From: Ecdyonurus torrentis
Lineage: Eukaryota; Arthropoda; Insecta; Ephemeroptera; Heptageniidae
DNA: 64,000 bases
Reading direction: 5' to 3'
NCBI GenBank assembly: GCA_949318235.1
Contig: OX439133.1
Location: 29,934,867-29,998,866 of the forward strand
The notes beneath the pieces were generated by a model. That model did no database searches. It worked only from the letters and a program-made list of their open reading frames with translations, and was not told where the DNA came from. Below are positions 1 through 11,701 of the stretch, one piece after another. Position 1 is the stretch's first letter. Each line of letters starts with the position of its first letter. A program made the position numbers and the translations under genes.

Positions 1-1036
1 TAATTTACCTGATTTAGTACAACCATAAGATAATAAACCGTATAATATATGTGGATGTACAAAAGAAAAATATAATTGTCTCATCGTCTGTTCATTCACA
101 TATGATCTTACTGTTTTTAATTTAAAAATTGCAGATCTCAATTTATTTAACAGTTGCATAATATGCAAATCCCAATCAAATGTTTGATCAATAATAGCTC
201 CTAAGTAATTATAATTATTTACTTGTTCTACAAACTCACAATTACAATTTAAAGTAAAATTATGTAAACACTTATTAGTATGAGCTCTTAATTGAATATT
301 TTGCATAGTATATGTATACTTATTAAAAATGTGCATAACTTTTGTTTTTTTCCTATTAATTAATATTTTCCTATCATGCGACCATTCCAAAACTGAATCA
401 AAATCATTTTGTAACATTTTATTTGCAACTTCAAAGTTACTATGAGCCGCTATCATAAGTAAATCATCGGCAAACATTTTTGCTTTACAATATTTTAGTA
501 AATTAAAAATTTTGTTAACATAAATTATAAAGAATTTAGCACTTAAGACCCCTCCTTGTATTATACCGCATTTTATTATTTTAATTTCACTTACAATATT
601 TTTAATTTTGACAGCAACTTGTCTATTTTTTATAATATTCGCAATTAACATTAATGTTGGTCCTCGTATTCCAATTTCTTCTAAATCTTTTAACAATAAG
701 TCATGGTCTATAGTGTCAAATGCTTTGGAATAATCAACAAATAAACAAAGAACATGATGCCCTTTTTCTAATTCTTCATTTATAAAATTGGAAACATCAT
801 ATAGACATTTTGCTGTACCCTTTTTTTTTTGATAGGCATATTGATTTTTATTTATAATATTGAATTCTTCTAAATAATCAGACAATAATAATTCAATATG
901 TTTTTGTATAAATTTATCAACAAAAGCAGATACAGCAACTGGTCTAAAATTATTATATAGTTTATGATCCCCACCTTTATAAATTGGCCTTATCAATGAT
1001 AATTTTAGATTATCAGGATATACTGAGCTTTCAATA
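1..1036 (-). pseudogene. LINE ORF2, reverse transcriptase palm/thumb part
   Basis: The minus-strand translation is open from about 1036 to the window edge. It shows, in order, the RT motifs YPDNLK..IRPIYK, NNFRPVAVS, YSKAFDTIDHDLL, IQGGVLS (about 541-558) and the catalytic FADDLL box (about 457-474), followed by the thumb region (YNYLGAIID). These are the canonical RT blocks of CR1/jockey-type LINEs, which copy their own RNA at a nicked genomic target. It continues the frame of the segment at 2447-3176 and is separated from it only by the inserted element at 1037-2446. The C-terminus lies outside the window. Confidence 0.9.
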
Positions 1037-2446
1037 CACAGAAAAATTTTGAAGCAGTTTTGCTGTTTGAGCTATTTTGAAAATAGAGTAGTTTTGACAC
1101 CCAAAGTGGTTTTGATGTCATATTTGGTTCCATAATGACTTTCATATAAGCAAAATAGCTACGCATGCAGAAAGAATATTAACTTTGCTAACCATAATTC
1201 ATTTTGCTTCACTTTTGTAATCAAATCTACTTGAACAAAGCTACTATTGCATACAAGTGACTTCTCAGTGAGCAGATTCTACTTTAATATTTCCCGGCTA
1301 TTTTGACTCGTGGTAGTGAGCTGTTTGAGTGGTGAGAGCGCGAGTAAAACTGCTCACCGCTTGAGCAGAAACTGCTCTCTCCCGAGTAGATACTACTACA
1401 GCACAGGGTAGTTTCAGGGTGCGTCATCTCGAGGACCGGAAACCCTGATTTTAACTTGTGAACCCCTTTCCGGTGAATTTTATAGAACGTGGTGTGCTAA
1501 ATCATTTCTCCTGTGTTATGGATTAATATCTTTCTAATAAAAGATAAGTATATATTGTTACATTGCAAATGAGTACCATCAAGTACTAGACGCACGAAAA
1601 AAATTATAATTTTTACTCGAGTTTCATTTATGTCTTCATAAACGTAAGTTTTGAATACGAACTTTTTTGTTTGTAAGCCGCGCTGCAATATTATTAAGTT
1701 TGCAAATTTATTATAATAATATTATATAATTTTTATTATTATTTCATTTTTAAAAATAAAAATATGTATGTATTATTATTCATATTTTCATATGCTCATT
1801 TGCAATGTAATATTATTACTATATGAAATGAACAAATAAATATTTACAACTCCTTTCCTATTTTTTTTTTTTTTTTATAAGTATTTGATGTGAGCGCGTT
1901 CTAATATTTTGTTTTCTCTATGTTTAATTTTTAATCTATAAACTTCAGAATCTGTATGTTTTTCTGCGAAAGAATTTTATAATATATACATATAAATAAT
2001 ATTTTAAACAACATATTTAAATTATAATTTTTAATCTATATTAAAAATAAAAAATAATGGCGTCACATTTATGAAAGAAAAAATTAAAGCAAATTCTACT
2101 GTAAAAACAAAGCTATATCAGCTGTGGTTCGCAGCCCTAAAACTGCTTCGCCTAGAGTAGAAGTAGTGTGACGTCACGCGGGCTGCACCTCCCAAAACTG
2201 CAACGGCAAAGCAGATTCTGCTCAGGTAGCTCGAGCTGTTTTGTCGCGCGAGCGAGTCACCCTGCTATTATCGCAGCAGAAATAACTCGGAGAAACCAAG
2301 TAGTTTTACTCCAAAATAAAAACTAAAATGACCTTTAGAAATAATAGCAAGAGTAGCTTTTTTGGAAAAAAGACATGAGCAGTTTTTACGCCAAGTCAAA
2401 ATGACTCGGTATAATGAAGTAGATTCTGCTTTTCAAATTTACTGTG
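1037..2446. mobile_element. 1410-bp non-autonomous TA-flanked DNA element inserted in the LINE RT
   Basis: Both ends start with CACAG: the left end is CACAGAAAAATTTTGAAGCA and the reverse complement of the right end is CACAGTAAATTTGAAAAGCA. They are flanked by TA (1035-1036 and 2447-2448). Taking out the element plus one TA rejoins the LINE codons as TNMC-IESSVYPDNLK without a frame change, which fixes the boundaries. No transposase ORF is visible. TA duplication points to Tc1/mariner-type mobilisation. Both ends carry many scattered copies of words such as GAGCAG, GAGTAG and GCAGTTTTG. Internal GC-richer stretches contain TGACGTCA. Confidence 0.88.
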
Positions 2447-3176
2447 TACACATATTTGTTAATCTTATTAAATATTGAATTAATGATTCGCCACCAAATA
2501 AAATATCCTGAACACCTATATTATCATGACCTGGTCCTTTTTTCTTACTTAATAAATTAATAATATAAACTGCTCGTTTCTCATTTAATTTTGGTAGATA
2601 CATTGATTGTAAATTACTATTAAATTTAAGCGAATTTTCACTTAATATTAAATTACAATTAATCTTTACATCTTCAATTGAATTTACAAAATGATTTACA
2701 AAATTATTAGCAATATCTTTGATAGAACTTACATCAGACATATATTTAATAATAATATTATCAATATTAAGATTTTCTTTCCCTAATATTTGATTAATAA
2801 AACACCAAGATTTTCTTATATCACCAGCAATTTCAACAAATTTAGAATGATAATAATTATTTTTTTCTTTATTTATTAAAAAATTTATTTTGTTTCTTAA
2901 TTTTTTATATCTAATTCTATATTCAGGCATATGTAATGAGTTTTTAAATTTTTGAAAATATTTGTCTCTATCTTTCATAAGAAATTTTATTTCATCAGTA
3001 CACCACACATTATTTAATCTTCTATTCTTGCTATTTAATAATTTTTCACTTTCACATTTATCACTTATATTTCGAAAAACTGTTACAATATGATTATATA
3101 ATTCATTTGGACAATTAATATTATTACATATACTCCAATCATAATTACAAATCATATTTCTGAATTTTTTTAAATT
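2447..3176 (-). pseudogene. LINE ORF2, linker and N-terminal reverse transcriptase part
   Basis: Open minus-strand frame encoding the connector after the endonuclease (VWCTDEIKFLMKDRDKYF, a typical W..EIK..I..RD block) and RT motif 0/1 (LPKLNEKRAVYIINLLSKKK, GPGHDNI). It is in the same frame as the endonuclease upstream but separated by a single TAA at 3177-3179. It ends artificially at a stop within the inserted element. Together with 1-1036 and 3180-3971 it forms one ORF2 with just one nonsense codon. Confidence 0.88.
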
Positions 3177-3971
3177 TTAAATTTTTACTTTTTCATTACA
3201 ATTATTATTAATTAAATTAGTACTCAATATACAACCAGTCATATAATGATCGGTGATTTTACTTTTAATTATAAAACTATTATCAATTTCAAACAAATTA
3301 TTTAATTTAACAAAAATATGATCAATACAAGTAGCTGAATAATTTCCTAGTATTGTACATTCCTCCCTTGTAACATCATTAACAATTTTTAGATAACCAT
3401 ATTTTGCCATTTTATTTTCATATTTTTGTACAATATTATCATTTTGATCTAACAAATTTAAATTTATATCACCTAAAATCACACAATTACTTTCATTATT
3501 TTTTAAAATACACTCTTTTAATTCTTTTATGAATAAAAGTTTGTTAGAACCTGGAGGTCTATAAATATTATACAGCATTAAATTATTATTCAACTTTAGA
3601 CTTAAAACCTCCGCATTAATAAATTTTATATCAATAATTTTAGCATCAAATTTCTTATTTACAAACACTAAAACACCACCACCTTTATTTTCTTCTCTAC
3701 TTTTTACAAATTTATCAAAATTAATTAAATTATAAACCTTTATTTCATGATCAAAAATATAAATTTCAGTCAACACAATAATATCAATATTCTCAACATT
3801 TTTATTAACATAAGCTAAAAAATTATTAAAATTTTTTCTTATAGAACGTATGTTTTGATGAACAATAATAACATTATTATTTTTCTTTTTCTTATCAATA
3901 AAAATATCATTTAAATCATTTTTTACTTCACAATTTACATAATCAAAATTAAAATTTAGGGACTCTTCCAT
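3177..3971 (-). pseudogene. LINE ORF2, APE-type endonuclease
   Basis: Translation from the ATG at 3971 (MEESLNFNF) gives an exonuclease-endonuclease-phosphatase domain. Visible motifs are VHQNIRSI, LTEIYI (catalytic Glu), GGGVLVFV, YNIYRPPGSN, VILGDINLNLL (Asp/Asn pair) and the C-terminal CIDHIF and ITDHY boxes with the general-base Asp-His. This nicks target DNA for primed reverse transcription. An upstream in-frame TTG could extend the frame to 3983, but the ATG is preferred. The TAA at 3177-3179 ends it prematurely before the RT. Confidence 0.9.
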
Positions 3972-4008
3972 ATAAAAAAACAAAATTAAACTAACATTTC
4001 AATTCACA

Positions 4009-4987
4009 TTAGAATGGAACTCCTGGCATACGTCGATCAAAATCATCATCACATTTTATTCTTATAGTACCTGTATCTTCAGTTTTCTTTGCCAATATTT
4101 TTCCATCCTTGACCCACACAAACTTCCAACCTCTAACTTTAGCAGCTGTGCGAGTTTTGTAGAATAATCTTTTCAATTCTGGAGTCAGATGTTCACAAAC
4201 AAATAACTTGTCTTCCTTTGCATTACCTTGAACTTTGCCTATTGTAAGATTACGTGTTTTACTTCTGTCAAGCCACACTCTCCTCGCCTCAGTTGATTTG
4301 AACTTGACCACAACAATAGGTGGTATGCCTTGTTTACGTACATTCTTTGGGTTAGCATACACGCGATAACAGTCTTCAACTGATTGTGCAGCAGAAGGAG
4401 CGCCAATAACTTTGGCCACACTCTCTATCACATCACGCGTGTTCTCTCCCGTAGTCACTGGCATTCCATGAATTTCAATGTTCATAGACAATCTCTCTTG
4501 CTCAAGTTCTTGCACTCTAACATTTAGTTCAGATACTTCATTATCCTTCTTAATCACTTTTTCTTTTAGTTCATTAATTTCATTACTCATTTTTTTAAAT
4601 AATTTATCTTGATTATCAAATCTCTCCAGTAAATCATCATATTTCTTTGACAAAAAATCGGTGCTTTCTTTTAAATCTTTGATTACAGAGGTATCTTGTT
4701 CAATCTTATCTACTTTATCAAGTCTTTTATTTATATCCTCAATTAAATCAAACAATGATTTCTCACCTTTCTTTTCCTCATCTTCACTTGCATCTGAAAG
4801 TATGTCTTTTTTTTTCTTGTTTACACTTAAGACAGAGCCATTTAGGTTTCCTCCCTGGTTTATTTGGCTCTACTTTTGTCTCAAGTTTAATGCACCCATT
4901 ATGTGCATAGCACAATTTGCAGCCATTACATAAAATCTTCTCTTCATTCACTTGAAATCCTTTTTTACATATCACACACGACGACAT
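4009..4987 (-). pseudogene. LINE ORF1: PHD finger, coiled coil, FP-like C-terminal domain, with a frameshift
   Basis: Starts at ATG 4987 with a PHD-type zinc finger (CVICKKGF, CNGCKLCYAHNGC, WLCLKCK). A charged coiled coil follows (DINKRLDKVDKIEQ through KEKVIKKDNEVSELNVRVQE), then the conserved core NIEIHGMPV...CYRVYA...PPIVVVKFKS, and the C-terminal CEHLTPELKRLFYKTRTAAK and WKFVWVKDGKILAKK. This layout is that of ORF1 RNA-binding proteins of CR1-group LINEs. A run of nine T (4807-4815; nine A on the coding strand) puts the finger out of frame with the coil. One base fewer would join KQEKK to DILSDASEDE. The mutation could be real or a homopolymer error. Confidence 0.88.
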
Positions 4988-5086
4988 TTTTATTTCACTT
5001 TTTCAGCACAATATACAGTAGTATACGACGGAGCAAACACCAAACACAACCTCTCTCTCCGAAGTCCACTACTCACTACTTATAAT

Positions 5087-5620
5087 CGTATCTCCAAGGC
5101 TAATGCCAATTTTTACCAGAATGTAAAAATGGTCTCACAAGAGAGCATGTGCGTGTAAATACTGAAAATTATGCAAATTTCTGACGTCAAAAACGTGCAA
5201 AAATTAGTATGATATTGTTGTGCAGGTTGCAAAAGTCAAAATTTTCTGATAATTGTTACTGTTACTGTTGTTGGTTTTACAGACCAACTAATTTTATTTA
5301 AGGCGGGAAATCAGCTACTGCGGGATTTGACTAAAAAGTTATAAAGACAGAAAATTCTGAAATTTCGTAAAGTGATACATTAGGATTAGGTATCTTCAAA
5401 AATGTAAAAACTTTGGGGGGTCACCAAGCTAAATTTTTAATTATGATTTTTTGAAGTTTTAGTCCGATAAGAGCCCATGTTAATTTCAATAATTAGTTTC
5501 TCTCTTATCTGGTCACGGGTTCTGAAAAGCCATCTACATATACAATCATTAAGTCCCATCAAGTATTTTGTGATTCAAATGCTTTTTATTCCCCCACCTT
5601 CTAGTCTAAGCCATTCAAGA
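5087..5620 (+). repeat. Repeat family A (TTAA-type MITE), copy split by the LINE and by repeat B
   Basis: 5087-5310 matches the family from the segment around CAATTTTTAC through ATGACGTCA-like sequence, and 5546-5620 resumes with AAGTCCCATCAAG and the distal part. The consensus, read from the fuller copies at 16275 and 47560, has ends TTAAAGSMATAGACCA and TGGTCTATTCCTTTAA, so about 16-bp inverted ends bounded by TTAA and about 330-350 bp in length. The LINE removed or displaced the first third of this copy. Repeat B sits inside at 5311-5545. Confidence 0.7.
5311..5545 (+). repeat. Repeat family B inserted in repeat A
   Basis: It begins AAGGCGGGAAATCAGC and runs through GGGGGGTCACC and TTATGATTTTTTGAAGTTTT to CTCTCTTATCTGGTCACGGG. 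The same series occurs at 31305-31590 and 33425-33575 (plus strand) and reversed at about 14925-15175 and 24350-24696. No coding content. Confidence 0.6.
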
Positions 5621-6500
5621 TTTCAAAAATACTAAAATATCAAATCAATCGATTCAACCAGGATTCAACATGATAGCTAATAATTAATAGTATTATTAAT
5701 TATATTCAATTTTACAATACATTAATGTATTTCTCAAAAGCTTTCTCAGTATTAGCAATTTCTTGACAGTAAACGTATTTATGAAATTTCATCATTTAGA
5801 TTTAGATAATGACAATAGAGATTTTAAAAATTATTATAATAATAATTAATAAAACTATTAACATTAAAAAGATTTTATTGCAACAAAATAGATTACAAAT
5901 TAAAGCAATAAAATTATAAAATTTAAATCTGAAATTTGCAGAATAATACTTCAGCTTGAGACAATTTTAAACCTATAAAAAATTTGGGAGGACACTGTGC
6001 AATTTAATTTTATATGATTTTTTGAAATTTTAAGCCCATAAGGCCCAATGTTAATTTTAATAATTTTTTCTATTTTTTCGGGATGGTCAAACATCATGAA
6101 ATTTTTATCACGGCTATACGTGACCCTTAGCTACACAATGACACAATGACATAAGGTCGGTAACCTACTTCCTTAAGTAAACCCAATCAAGTATTATGTA
6201 ATTTTAATGTGTGTTTTTCCCCTTTAGTCTAAGGCTAAGCCTTTGACGATTACAAAAATACTAAAATCTCATATCAATCGATTCAACATGATAACTATTA
6301 AGTATAGATAACTTTATACAGATATTGTATTAACAAATTGTTTAATACATTATTGTACTTCTCTAAAGCTTTTTAAAAAATAGCTCTCTCTTACAAGGAA
6401 ATAGGATTATGTGTGCATTAATGAATTTTTAACATTTTGATATTGACCGAACGGATTTTACAAACAATTAAAAACTAAATCGTTAAAATTATTATAATAA
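5380..6500. repeat. Local direct duplication of A/B-related sequence, then AT-rich spacer
   Basis: 5380-5740 and 5940-6340 share the same order of landmarks: GGGGGGTCACC-like box, TGATTTTTTGAA, AAGCCCATAAGG or its variant, CAATCAAGTATT, TAGTCTAAG, and ATCAATCGATTCAACATGAT. The second copy is closer to the family member at 36239-36578. From 6340 to 7050 I see only AT-rich sequence without genes. Confidence 0.55.
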
Positions 6501-7054
6501 AAAAAAATTATTGCACTAAAAGAATATGATTAAATAAATTATAAAATAACTGATACAAACATTTTTGTTTATTTAAATATTTGTAATATTGCTTCAAAAA
6601 TTTATTTTTCAATAATTTGATATCATTTATGAAAACTAAGGATACAATTAAATAGAAAAATTCAAGTATAAAATCTTTTTTGAAAATGATGTAAATTTTC
6701 TTTTGCGATCTATACATTTTTGTTCATATGTACAGTCTCCCCAACCCCATTTAAATCAAATTTTTAGGTAGTGCAAAGTGAGGTAAATGACAACAATACA
6801 GTACAGAGGCAGTTGACTGTGGTTATTTATTACATCAGAAATTGTATTTGTCGCTAGTTAAGTGTCGATAATATTTGATCAAGCTAAAAACATCAAATCT
6901 AAATATTTAACATTTATCTTTTTCGATTGTAACAGTAAAATGTGATTGAAAATATTAGTGTGCATTATTTTCCTACCCTTTAGTAGTGCAGGATCTTTTT
7001 CTTTTTATTATTTTTATTCTATTTATTAGTATTTTTTTTTAATCTTGCCACCAA

Positions 7055-7276
7055 GTTGTGTCCCAAGTTCCCCCTAGTTCCCTAACTAGGGAATAATTAT
7101 GCCCTAATTTCCTACTGCCGCTAGAGGCGCGCGCGTAGTTTTTAGGGCATGTAGTGCGCATCAGAAGCTCACTAATGTTTTTGCTATGGCCCTAGCAAGC
7201 TCAGGCATCGTGAATTTCCTCTCTCGCGCTTTAGTTAGGGTAGAGTATATTTCCTTGGGGGAATTTGGGACACAAC
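7055..7276. mobile_element. 222-bp MITE with about 20-bp inverted ends
   Basis: The left end GTTGTGTCCCAAGTTCCCCC is the inverse of the right end GGGGGAATTTGGGACACAAC, with one mismatch. The interior is GC-richer than the flank. A further solo end (GGTTGTGTCCCAAAT) starts at 7281, so a second element or an inverted tail follows. Target duplication is unclear (CAA on both sides). The run of C at about 7355-7368 lies just downstream. Confidence 0.75.
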
Positions 7277-7589
7277 CAAAGGTTGTGTCCCAAATACTCG
7301 TCTCAAAAAGCCTGAGATACCTGCCAATCGACCTTTAACAGTATCGCCCAGCCACCCCCCCCCCCCCCACCATAAAATGCGTTCGAGAAAATGGGTGATA
7401 CATTTAGAGGTAAAACGATAACATTTAATGTTATCAATATAGTCAATATAGGACAAACTTCGCTTTTAGCTGTTTTATTTTGAAATTCGATTGTAATTTT
7501 TCTTACATACTTGAGAGACTTATACTCAAACAATTAATAACATAACTGCTCTCAAAAATATTGCTTATGGTATTTTTAAACTGGCAGAA

Positions 7590-7680
7590 ATGTGTAAATT
7601 TCCTATGCTGCCCATGTTATTGAGTTATTAAACATGGCGTCAGCTTGAACATTAATGCATACATCCTTATTGACAATTAC
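7590..7680 (-). repeat. Family C MITE fragment (end)
   Basis: Shows the reverse form of the family C left end: GCCCATGTTATTGAG, then a GGCGTC box, then AACATTAATGCATACATCC. See 25354-25617 for a complete member. Confidence 0.5.
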
Positions 7681-7822
7681 AGACAAGCGGGTCAACTTGG
7701 CTTTTAGAATAATTTACAATAATTCATATAATGCGTGAAGACCATTGTGATACTTATTTGACAACGAATTTTTACGTTATATAATTTGCTTCAAGAGTGG
7801 AAAATTTATAGTCTCTTATTAA

Positions 7823-8290
7823 CCCTCAATATGCCGGACTAAACATTTTGCGTGGAAGGCCGAGCCCAGTGCACTAGACCCTATTTAAGTATATATACTT
7901 AAATATTACAAAAGGTATCCATTGTACAAAGCTCAAATTTTTATAGACGATCCAAAATTTATTAAGCTGTATAGCAAAATTATTGAAACATTTTTATCGC
8001 AATTATGGTAATAGTGAAAAATTAATAACTGAAATTACTTTTGTCCATAAGAAATACATTAACCGCGATTCACAATTTTAAACCTCATCAGGTATTAGAG
8101 AGGTCGTGTGCCTAAGGTTGGAAAAAAATAGAGCAAGGGATGCGCGATTATATAATAAAAAAAACTTTTTATGATGCGAGGGGTCGCTAGCAAATTTTAC
8201 TTTTATAAGAAGAGAAATCTCGGAAAGAATAAAATTTAAAATAGTAGTATATTCCTTGTCATCTCTCTTGTCATATTCTCAAACAAATTA

Positions 8291-8321
<31 letters not shown>

Positions 8322-10024
8322 GTAGAAATTATATAAAGTAAAAATCAAAAATCAAAATTTCTACTACGTACGGCATAACCGTTTAGCAGAATGTATTTTT
8401 TTGTCATGATATTTTTAATTTAAATTATTAAATTATATATCGACGGTCTCGCGGCTATTATATATATCTCACAATTTCGCCGCGCCACACAAAATAGGTA
8501 TCTCACAATCTCGCCGCGACACACAAAGTAGGTATCTGACTTCCTCGCAATGCGCACAATATAGGTATTAGAAAATCTCGCCATACGCACAAATTAGGTA
8601 TCTCTATTTTACACAAAATAGGTATCTCACAGCCGTAGAGAATTTTTCTACATAAATACTTGAAATGTAAATATATTTTCTATGTTAAAATGCTTTTAAT
8701 ACTTTAAAAAAATAAAATTCAATTAAAAAGTAAAAAAAAAATTATAGAATAAAATGTAATAATAATATTTATTTTTAAATATTTTACGTTACCATTTTTG
8801 TTTAATAATGTCTTTTTACTTTAGTTTTACAAATAATAATTAGTGATTTTAAAATATATAAATTGTAATATATAAACCACAAGAAATTTGTTTTAGAAAT
8901 TTATATTTTCAAACTTAAAATAATAATAATAATAATTTATTAGTTTATTACTAATATTATAATATATATTATTTAATTTAAGGTTCTGTAAAATTACTAA
9001 AGAAATATTTTGTGTAAAATAAAAATAAGACATCTTCAATTATTAAATGCTATTTATTTTTAATTTCATTCGTCGTATATTACATTTTTGCCAGCATGTT
9101 ATATGGAATATTACTCGCGAGATTGTCTGATACCTAATTTGTGCGTACGGCGAGATTTTCTAATACTTATATTGTGCGCTGCGCGAGGAAGTCAGATACC
9201 TACTTTGTGTGTCGCGGCGAGATTGTGAGATACCTATTTTGTGTAACGCGGCGAGATTGTGAGATACATATAATAGCTGCGAGACCGTCGATATATACTA
9301 ATATGCATATTTTTATACATAGTTTCTCTTACAGATCTAAAAATCTTTCAGAGGTAGATATTTGCAATATATATATATGGCATTACAAATTACAGAGATG
9401 ATATTTTTTATACTAGATTTTAACAATTACCATTTTTATTTTATGACGTTATTTAGTACTGCGTTTTTTTTTCTTTTCTTGCCACACTACACGCGTATTT
9501 TTTACACTTTTTATTATTTATTTTCATTAGCTGGTGTATATTATAAGGACATGAATGAAGCCTCAAAAGGGCCGCATTGTGTTATAATATATAATAATAA
9601 TTAATGCAAGAAGGCAATAAAGCTTTTAACATCCCTTATTTTTTTATCTTATACCTAACATTATTTTTCTTTGCGAAAAAAGGTCCCCTCTTTATTTTTG
9701 TAACCTCTCAGGGTAATAAAATTTTCACTCCAAAGCGATCGACTACTCAAGGGGTGACCTTTTATATATTTTATATAGAGCCGGTATGCAGATGTCCCAG
9801 ACCCGGTACGGCTGTCCACGCAAAATCAAAACTTTAATTAAGAATTACAATTAATGCAATCATATCTGCGCGCTCAACTTTTTCGTCAAGATGTAAGTGA
9901 AAGTCAAAAGTCAACACTTTTGAGGAAGTAACCAAATTTCATAATTTTTGAGCAATTACAAAAAACCTTAAAATTAAAAAAACTAACTCAAAAATGAGAC
10001 AGACCCTGTCCGAGCGCTTGAGGG
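7823..10024. mobile_element. 2.2-kb TTAA-flanked, piggyBac-like non-autonomous element
   Basis: Ends are TTAA-CCCTCAATATGCCGGAC at 7819 and GTCCGAGCGCTTGAGGG-TTAA ending at 10028, i.e. inverted CCCTCAA ends with TTAA on both sides, as in piggyBac elements. A second inverted pair lies inside (CATTTTGCGTGGA near 7850; TCCACGCAAAATC near 9815), again a piggyBac-type arrangement. No transposase is readable. It contains a T-run at 8292-8321 and the foldback element at 8435-9296. Short plus-strand frames at 9362-9837 have no family resemblance. Confidence 0.72.
8435..9296. mobile_element. Foldback element with minisatellite inverted ends
   Basis: About 190-bp inverted ends (8435-8640 and 9118-9296) start ATATCGACGGTCTCGC and end GCGAGACCGTCGATAT. 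Each arm consists of about five units of 34-38 bp built on GGTATCTCACAATCTCGCC plus GCGACACACAAAATA. Individual variants, for example the unit with CTGACTTCCTCGC, occupy the same place in both arms, so the tandem array diverged before the inverted duplication. The centre is AT-rich and non-coding. Confidence 0.8.
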
Positions 10025-10264
10025 TTAACGTGCAGTATAGATTTATACTCATTATAAAATTTATTACATCTTGTAGACTTTAAAAATATTTATAAAATAA
10101 AAAAATTATTATATTAAAATATAATTAAAAGTAATGTAATTTTTATTACATATAAAAAAATACTGGAATTAAATCGTAAATATTCAAACAAACAACGTAT
10201 TTATTATAATAATTATAAATACTTAACATCTTATTTATGTATTATGTTAAAACTAATTACACTT

Positions 10265-10484
10265 AAAGTATTATTCACATGACGTGTAAATTTGACGCAA
10301 GTCAACGCATGTCGACGCGTTACAAAGCTGGAACAATGTAACAAATGGAGCCGTTCACATTGTTTTTGAAAATTACATGAGAACGGCTCCATTTGTTTAC
10401 ATTGTTCCAACTTTGAAACGTGCGTCGACGCACGTTAGAGCGCGCGTCAAATTTACGCGTCATGTGAATAATACTTTATTGATG
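10265..10484. mobile_element. Palindromic MITE, family D copy 1
   Basis: Nearly fully palindromic. The left arm AGTATTATTCACATGACG, GTAAATTTGACGC, GGAACAATGT, GGAGCCGTTC is answered by GAACGGCTCC, ACATTGTTCC, GCGTCAAATTTACGCGTCA, TGTGAATAATACT. Another copy lies at 55965-56155. Probably TTAA-type (left flank CTTAAAG). Confidence 0.8.
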
Positions 10485-10702
10485 CAACTCACTATAAGTA
10501 AACATTTACCTTAAATATTAAAAAAACATTAGAAAATATTAATTAAAAAGAATGGAATTTTATTTTTTTAACCTACATATTAATAAGTTAATATTTAGAA
10601 AACAGGTTCTATACCATTTGAATATTGTTAATAAATGAGATGAACCGACAACTTTACAAAGGCATTTGAAAGGTTATTTAAAAGATCAAATGTTGTATTT
10701 CA

Positions 10703-10917
10703 ATGCTTCCGCGTCCATAACTAGCATCTACACCAGATCTACACTTTCCAGTTTTGCGCCAAAATGACTATCTACACTTTCCTCAGTCAAGGATCTGCAA
10801 TTCTGCATTGCTAAGTTAATGGCCGCTAGTTCTGTTATACAGCGCTGCTCGAAAAGCGTAGATAGTCGTTTTGTCGCAAAAGAAAAGTGTAGATTCTCTC
10901 ATTTGACGTGAAAGCAT
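10703..10917. mobile_element. Foldback MITE, family E copy 1
   Basis: Ends ATGCTTCCGCGTC and GACGTGAAAGCAT are inverted, as are the inner boxes ATCTACACTTTCC...TTTTGCGCCAAAA and TTTTGTCGCAAAA...AAAGTGTAGAT. The word CTACACTTT recurs in copies at 29724-29922 and, as CTACATTTA, in the one at 49353-49873. Confidence 0.65.
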
Positions 10918-11164
10918 CAGTTTGTTGTTGTAGGTTGGTGTCGATAATATCAAAAAAGAAAAGAAAATTTAATATTTTTAATTTTTGTTGTGTGTGGAGG
11001 ATATCAATAAAACGCGCATGAAATTAAAGATAACGGTGCACTGCTTTTATTTACTATCCTTTAGCATTGCAGTTTGTTTTTTCTTTGCATTCCTTCACTG
11101 ACAATTTAGTTAATATTTAATTGATTGAGATTGACTGCAGATATATTTTTATTTCTTGTAGCAT

Positions 11165-11701
11165 TAGAGAGCGCAGAAATAGTTTTTCAACTATTTGCGT
11201 TTCGGGTGCTATTTAAATTATTTAACCATATCTGCATTGATCCATTAAATTGTGACCTTTTGACCCAGTCTAAAAATCACCTATTTTCACCTATTTCATG
11301 AAAAACAACTATTTTAACATTTTTCACCTATATGTCAACTATTTTCACATTTTTTTCATAATTTGTTGCAAACGTGTACATTTCTAAGGAAATTTGAAAA
11401 AAAGTTAAAAAAAAGTTAAAAGAAACAAAAACTTTTTATTTTATTTAAATTTTTTGTTTTAAGACTTTTTTTATAAATTTCCTTAGAAATGTACACGTTT
11501 CCAACAAATCATGAAAAAAAATATGAAAATAGTTGACAAATAGGTGAGATTATTGTCTTTTAAGAAAATCCAATAAAATAAAAATCAACTATTAAATCAA
11601 TTATTTCTTAAAAATCACCTATTTTACCACCTATTTTGACCAAAAAAAACACCTATATAGTTAACTATTCGGGGAAAAAAACCCTATTTCTGCGCTCTCT
11701 A
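11165..11701. mobile_element. hAT-type non-autonomous element with internal palindrome (family F copy 1)
   Basis: Ends TAGAGAGCGCAGAAATAG and CTATTTCTGCGCTCTCTA are perfect inverted 18-mers. CACCTATTTT/CAACTATTTT words are repeated near both ends, in the same orientation. The centre is a snap-back of the left subterminal part: GTACATTTCTAAGGAAATTT returns as AAATTTCCTTAGAAATGTAC. It shares both ends with the hAT relic at 11750-13172. Flanking 8-mers are not convincingly identical. Confidence 0.8.

Larger units (their letters stand above)
1..5086 (-). mobile_element. Non-LTR retrotransposon (LINE, CR1/jockey-like), 3' end beyond the window
   Basis: On the minus strand the order is 5' UTR (about 4988-5086), ORF1, a 37-bp spacer to the first ATG of ORF2, APE endonuclease, then reverse transcriptase running off position 1. 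The 5' boundary is set where the flank resumes a dispersed repeat (family A) that is seen complete elsewhere in the window. ORF1 and ORF2 are damaged but still easily read, so the insertion is fairly young. The clade is inferred: an ORF1 with PHD finger, coiled coil and FP-like domain is typical of CR1-group elements in insects. The 3' UTR and tail are not in the window. Confidence 0.9.

Noticed and set aside
9362..9837. Two adjoining hydrophobic frames (80 and 77 codons) as small membrane proteins
   Set aside because: They lie inside a TTAA element in AT-rich DNA, and the Phe/Ile/Tyr composition follows from base composition.
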